From JALCOL01 sp022649665 (GTDB taxonomy: Bacteria > Bacillota > Bacilli > Lactobacillales > Enterococcaceae), in NCBI GenBank assembly GCA_030372335.1, contig JAUDCW010000005.1: 64,000 nt of DNA; one strand, given 5' to 3'. Position 1 is the stretch's first letter. Every line of letters begins with the position of its first letter. The translations under genes and the position numbers were made by a program. Under the pieces are notes generated by a model that worked only from the letters and a program-made list of their open reading frames with translations, ran no database searches and was not told the DNA's origin. Positions 60,777 through 64,000 of this stretch are shown in pieces.

Positions 60777-60826
60777 AAAAAAAGCACTCCATCCCCCCCG
60801 GTTCATCGACCGAATGGATGCAATGC
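60777..60826 (-). terminator. Attenuator terminator of the leu leader
   Basis: Minus-strand outer stem GCATTGCATCC/GGATGGAGTGC (10 of 11 pairs; 60826-60816 with 60794-60784), inner CGGT/ACCG pair, then seven T residues, ending about 30 bp before leuA. A second G/C-rich stem (GGGCC...GGCCC, about 60856-60833) lies just upstream and may take part in antitermination. Confidence 0.82.
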
Positions 60827-60855
60827 GAAGAAGGGCCCCAATGATGACGGAGGCC

Positions 60856-60918
60856 CTATGGCAACAGCAAAAGAGAAGCGAAACAGATAAATTGTGTTTG
60901 TTTGCCTGATCGATCCAT
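60856..60918 (-). CDS. leuL: leu operon leader peptide with four consecutive leucine codons
   Basis: A 20-residue frame, too short for routine gene calling: starts ATG 60918 with GGAGGGG 7 nt upstream and ends FASLLLLP before TAG 60856. The four adjacent Leu codons (CTT TTG CTG TTG) and the downstream terminator are the classical layout of ribosome-mediated attenuation: stalling on scarce Leu-tRNA should favour an antiterminator. Similar leu leaders are known, for example in Lactococcus. Name by function. Confidence 0.85.
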   Translation of the reverse strand: MDRSGKQTQFICFASLLLLP

Positions 60919-60975
60919 TTTGCTTCCCCTCCGTTTCATTGTCAGAATATTTTGCAACATGAATAAGTTGTTATT

Positions 60976-61004
60976 AGCGTACCGGAAAAATGAGAATGTG
61001 TCAA
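60976..61004 (-). promoter_or_regulatory. leu operon promoter
   Basis: On the minus strand, consensus TTGACA (61004-60999) and TACGCT (60981-60976), 17 bp apart, 58 bp before the leader-peptide ATG. Confidence 0.82.
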
Positions 61005-61034
61005 CCATTTTATTAGAATTTTTTTATAAAGTTC

Positions 61035-61472
61035 TCATCTGACGACCAATACAGAGATCGAAGCATACTTTGCCATATAGGCGGCTTCTGAACCCATATA
61101 TTTTTTGGGTCCCTTCTTAGCCAAGGAACCGATCACAAGGACACTTGGCTTGATTTCGGGAATGACGGCATGCACGATCACTTTCCCAGGCTTGCCTTCA
61201 CTGACAAGCGGAAAGACTTTCGCGACACCCGCCGCGCGGGCACGTTCGACATAGCTTTTGATATGCTCCTCAAGTTCGGAGCGCTGGCCGTGGATGTAAT
61301 CTTTACTGAGCACCTGATAAACGTTCATATCGTCAGGCTCTAAAATCGAAACGATATACAACTCCGCGCCGATATCCGCCGCTTTTTTGATCGCAAACTC
61401 AAAAGCCAGCTGCGCATCATCAGAATCATCGACTGCGACCAAAATGCGTTTGAACATCTCTTTTTCATCCAT
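61035..61472 (-). CDS. Universal stress protein (UspA family)
   Basis: 145 residues; Usp fold with FKRILVAVDDSDDAQLAFEFA at the N-terminus and VIGSLAKKGPKKYMGSEAAY near the end, a variant of the G-x2-G-x9-G(S/T) ATP-binding motif in which spacing differs. ATG 61472 behind AAAGGGG (11 nt). Lies 25 bp after mntH, so probably cotranscribed; no clear terminator follows before the leu promoter. Role unknown. Confidence 0.9.
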   Translation of the reverse strand: MDEKEMFKRILVAVDDSDDAQLAFEFAIKKAADIGAELYIVSILEPDDMNVYQVLSKDYIHGQRSELEEHIKSYVERARAAGVAKVFPLVSEGKPGKVIVHAVIPEIKPSVLVIGSLAKKGPKKYMGSEAAYMAKYASISVLVVR

Positions 61473-61497
61473 AAATGAAGATTCCCCTTTCAGTTTC

Positions 61498-62925
61498 TCA
61501 AGCAAACAGTGTGCTGTAGATCAGCCAAATGTTGAGCCCGGTCAAAATAAGCGTGATCGTATACGCACTCCATTTGATCCATGACTTGTTCACGAACTCC
61601 TTGCCCATGAATTTCTCGTCACTCGTTAGATAAGTCAGCGGAAACAGCGAGAACGGCAGCGCGATACTCAAGAAGACCTGTGAGAAAGTCATCAGACTTT
61701 CGATCTTTACCTGGTTTCCTTTATAAAGAATCGCGAAAATCAAAACTGGAATGATCGAAAACAACCGCGTAACTAGCCGTCTTGCCCAAAGCGGCATCCG
61801 CAAGTGCAGGAAACCTTCCATTACGATCTGTCCGGAAAGCGTCCCCGTGATCGTCGAATTTTGACCGGAGGCGAGAAGTGCTACCGCAAAGAGAACACTC
61901 AGGGCCGGACTTGCGATCGCGCCGACGATCTTGCTGTTTTGCAGCGATTCGAAAATCGCTTCAAATGTCCCGCCGGCATCGGCTTGGCCGAAAAACAAGG
62001 AAGCTCCGAGGATCAGCAGCAGAGAATTGATGACGATCGCGATCGATAATTGCGTATTGGAGTCGATATTGCTGAAGTGGATCGCGGTTTTCTTTGATTC
62101 GACCGACTGGCGGTCATACTGACTGGATTGAACGATCGATGAATGAAGATACAGATTATGCGGCATGACGGTCGCGCCGACGATCCCTAAAGCAAGATAC
62201 AACATCGAAGGATTCGTAATGATATCCATATGCGGAATATAGCCGGCAAAGACCGACCACCAAACGGGTTGCGAGAGCACGACTTCATAAACGAAAACGA
62301 CGAGGACGACCCCGATCAAGGTGATCACGATCGCTTCGATTTTGCGGAAGCCCAGCTTCATGAGGAGCAGCAGCAAGAGGACATCAAAGGCGGTTATAAT
62401 GATCCCGGCGATCAAAGGAATATGAAACAGCAGCATCAATGCGATCCCTGAACCGATGATCTCAGCGATGTCGGTCGCCATGATCGCAAGCTCGGCGATC
62501 ACCCAAAGAACGATCCCCCAAAAAGAGGATACGTGCGAACGGGTCGCTTGCGCTAAATCCATTCCTGTCGCGATTCCCAAACGAGCGCACATCGATTGCA
62601 GAAACATTGCAACAACGCCTGAGATCAAACAAATCGTGAGCAGTTTGTATTGGAAGTTTGCGCCGGCACCAATCGAAGTGACCCAATTTCCGGGATCGAT
62701 ATAGCCGACTGCGACCAAGGCTCCTGGCCCGACCCAGCCGAGCATCGTTTTGACGAAGCCAGCATTTTTATCGGGGATCGGCACGGTGTTGTTGATCTCC
62801 TCCAGCGAAACATTGTCATCTGAATGATAGATCAGCTTCTCGTGTCCGTGTTTGTTCAGCTCATCAGCGGTCAGATTCTCTTTATGCTTCTCCGACATGC
62901 TGACGTCTTTTTTTCTCTTCTTCAA
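61498..62925 (-). CDS. mntH: Nramp-type divalent metal (Mn2+) transporter
   Basis: Proton-coupled Mn2+ importer. 475 residues with eleven or so membrane segments; metal-site motifs YIDPGNWVTS (about 75-84) and ATVMPHNLYLHSS, plus the conserved transport signature GQNSTITGTLSGQ. Long cytoplasmic N-terminus (about 55). The start may be TTG 62925 (GGAG 11 nt upstream) or ATG 62898 (no good site). Downstream of mntR by about 39 bp. Confidence 0.95.
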   Translation of the reverse strand: MKKRKKDVSMSEKHKENLTADELNKHGHEKLIYHSDDNVSLEEINNTVPIPDKNAGFVKTMLGWVGPGALVAVGYIDPGNWVTSIGAGANFQYKLLTICLISGVVAMFLQSMCARLGIATGMDLAQATRSHVSSFWGIVLWVIAELAIMATDIAEIIGSGIALMLLFHIPLIAGIIITAFDVLLLLLLMKLGFRKIEAIVITLIGVVLVVFVYEVVLSQPVWWSVFAGYIPHMDIITNPSMLYLALGIVGATVMPHNLYLHSSIVQSSQYDRQSVESKKTAIHFSNIDSNTQLSIAIVINSLLLILGASLFFGQADAGGTFEAIFESLQNSKIVGAIASPALSVLFAVALLASGQNSTITGTLSGQIVMEGFLHLRMPLWARRLVTRLFSIIPVLIFAILYKGNQVKIESLMTFSQVFLSIALPFSLFPLTYLTSDEKFMGKEFVNKSWIKWSAYTITLILTGLNIWLIYSTLFA

Positions 62926-62964
62926 GAATCATCACTCTCCATCTTTCAAAATCAAACAATCTTT

Positions 62965-63351
62965 TCAACTTGCTTCTTTCGGTCCCTTTTCAAGTCTGGC
63001 GACAAATTTTTCCATGCGTTCCGGCAGATCTTGCAGCGAGATATGTTCCAGCTTCTCGGCGATCTCATGCGCCTCGACCGGCTGATAGGAAAGATACGCC
63101 ACTAAAAAATGGACCCACATTTTGTGATCGCGCGATAATTTTTCGGCAAGTTTTTGCCCGCGCGCAGTCAGTTGCGAACCCTTATACGGGAAATAGCGGA
63201 TCAGTTTCTCGTCAGCCAGCTTGTTCAGCATTTCAGTGACCGATGCAGGAGCGATCCCCAACTTCTCCGCGATATATTTGTTCGGGATATAAACCGCCGT
63301 GCCGCTGAACTCGAAGATCGCTTTTAAATAATCTTCTTTGTTTGGACTCAT
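62965..63351 (-). CDS. mntR: DtxR/MntR-family metal-dependent repressor
   Basis: 128 residues: winged helix (about 1-65, with KYIAEKLGIAPASVTEMLNKL) and dimerisation/metal domain with WVHFLVAYLSYQPVEAHEIAEKLEHIS. It lacks the C-terminal SH3-like domain, as in MntR. AAAGGAGG is 7 nt before ATG 63351. Precedes mntH in one operon, and a MntR-type box lies in its promoter. Confidence 0.92.
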   Translation of the reverse strand: MSPNKEDYLKAIFEFSGTAVYIPNKYIAEKLGIAPASVTEMLNKLADEKLIRYFPYKGSQLTARGQKLAEKLSRDHKMWVHFLVAYLSYQPVEAHEIAEKLEHISLQDLPERMEKFVARLEKGPKEAS

Positions 63352-63388
63352 CGCTGCTCCTCCTTTGAGGCATACCTTGATTTGAATG

Positions 63389-63443
63389 TTTAGTCTCACC
63401 TAAATTTCAATATTATCATAGTCCTGCTCGTGATCTTTGACAA
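63389..63443 (-). promoter_or_regulatory. mntR promoter with MntR-type operator
   Basis: On the minus strand, TTGTCA (63443-63438) and TATGAT (63420-63415), 17 bp apart. The operator TTTAGGTGAGACTAAA (63404-63389), an inverted repeat TTTAG-N6-CTAAA like known MntR/DtxR-family boxes, lies just downstream of the -10 around the start site, where binding would block initiation. Confidence 0.82.
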
Positions 63444-63506
63444 TTAAAAACCCTTGAAGGCTTAGGAACAGCGCTTGCAGCGTTTCAATGCTACAATAGC
63501 ATCAAC

Positions 63507-63512
63507 TATAAT
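63507..63512 (+). promoter_or_regulatory. -10 element of the aldo/keto reductase gene
   Basis: Consensus TATAAT, with TTTCAA (63483-63488) 18 bp upstream as a moderate -35; AAAGGA lies 8 nt before the ATG. Confidence 0.55.
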
Positions 63513-63535
63513 GCACTCCAGAAAGGATGATCCCC

Positions 63536-64000
63536 ATGAGTGAAAATTATCAATTGCGCGATGGTCTTGAAGTCCCGAAAGTCGGTTTTGGCTCTTATAA
63601 ACTGGTCGGCGCAAAAGGCGTCAATGCCCTGACTTCAGCTTTGAACGTCGGCTACCGTTTGATCGATACCGCGTTCAACTATCAAAACGAAGGAACGGTC
63701 GCTGAAGCACTCCGCCGCACGAAGATCCCGCGCGAAGACATTATCGTTTCCTCCAAACTCCCGGGAAAACATCATCGGTACGATGAAGCGATCCAAACGA
63801 TCGAAGAATCGCTGTACCGGACGGGGCTGGATTACTTTGATCTATATTTGATCCACTGGCCAAATCCGCAAACAAATTTATATGTCGAAGCGTGGCAAGC
63901 GCTGATCGCCGCCCAAAAGTTCGGCCTTGTCAGAAGCATCGGTGTCTCGAACTTTTTGCCAGAACACATCGACCGCCTGCAAAAAGAAACCGGCGTCTTG
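63536..64000 (+). CDS. Aldo/keto reductase, 3' end cut by window edge
   Basis: NAD(P)H-dependent carbonyl reductase. 155 codons visible from ATG 63536. AKR signatures: RLIDTAFNYQNEG (catalytic Asp and Tyr), SSKLPGKHH (catalytic Lys and His region), DLYLIHWPNP and IGVSNF. About half of a typical ~280-residue protein is present. Substrate unknown. Confidence 0.93.
   Translation, partial: MSENYQLRDGLEVPKVGFGSYKLVGAKGVNALTSALNVGYRLIDTAFNYQNEGTVAEALRRTKIPREDIIVSSKLPGKHHRYDEAIQTIEESLYRTGLDYFDLYLIHWPNPQTNLYVEAWQALIAAQKFGLVRSIGVSNFLPEHIDRLQKETGVL

Noticed and set aside
1..64000. CRISPR array, tRNA, rRNA, prophage or transposase genes
   Set aside because: No regularly spaced direct repeats, no tRNA-like or rRNA sequence and no phage or transposase proteins were recognised in the window.

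Overview
The window reads as chromosomal DNA of a low-to-mid GC Gram-positive bacterium of the order Lactobacillales, most likely a member of Lactobacillaceae. The evidence is the class B RNase P RNA followed by gpsB, ypsA, recU and a class A PBP, RexAB-type AddAB nucleases, the EbsA-like/RNase HI pair, PyrR and T-box leaders, AGGAGG-type ribosome binding sites, and many TTG/GTG starts. It is a dense core-genome segment. I see no rRNA, tRNA, prophage, transposase or CRISPR array. Most genes lie on the minus strand.

Layout. 1-6.4 kb: 3'-cut pyrB, then pyrR with a PyrR-responsive leader, rluD, lspA, a CBS protein with a HEPN-like N-terminus, a small membrane protein, fhs and an EbsA-like gene. 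6.4-9.9 kb: a short RNase HI, an M32 carboxypeptidase, a THUMP RNA methyltransferase and rnpB. 9.9-17.4 kb: gpsB and ypsA diverge from recU-ponA; then nth-dnaD-metA diverges from an MscS channel. 17.6-19.4 kb: an XRE regulator/DUF6773 pair faces a TMEM175-type channel gene. 19.4-24.7 kb: meso-diaminopimelate genes (deacetylase, dapH) with cbpB, then murI, an RNase PH-like::RdgB fusion and a YfcE-type phosphodiesterase. 24.7-35.8 kb: pheS-pheT behind a T-box, and addB-addA. 35.9-45.3 kb: fumC, small unknowns, lepB, a nitroreductase, full-length RNase HI, two unknown membrane-anchored proteins and a second class A PBP. 45.3-52.4 kb: a P-loop kinase, a DUF915 hydrolase, an HD hydrolase, ppaC, and a regulator/PLDc_N/ABC transporter operon. 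52.5-55.8 kb: pflA and pflB. 56-61 kb: leuABCD with a leader-peptide attenuator. 61-63.5 kb: mntR-mntH-usp. 63.5 kb to the end: a 3'-cut aldo/keto reductase.

How it works together. Many genes serve envelope growth (two class A PBPs, gpsB, murI, DAP genes, lspA, lepB), RNA/DNA maintenance (rnpB, addAB, recU, nth, dnaD, two RNase HI) and metabolism (pyrimidines, one-carbon units, leucine, homoserine acylation, anaerobic pyruvate cleavage). Regulation can be read from the sequence in several places: a PyrR attenuator, a phenylalanine T-box, a leucine leader peptide with four Leu codons in a row, a MntR-type box, and perfect inverted repeats over the -35 regions of fhs and a DUF2187-like gene.

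The least-explained features are: a roughly 100-160 bp structured element present three times, each time directly after a stop codon and ending in a terminator-like hairpin; a HEPN-like/CBS protein; a TMEM175 gene whose frame runs through its own bidirectional terminator because of a 9-base homopolymer; and the perfect 17-bp inverted repeat at 39.56 kb. Start codons below were chosen from ribosome binding sites and family N-termini read by eye. No database search was possible.
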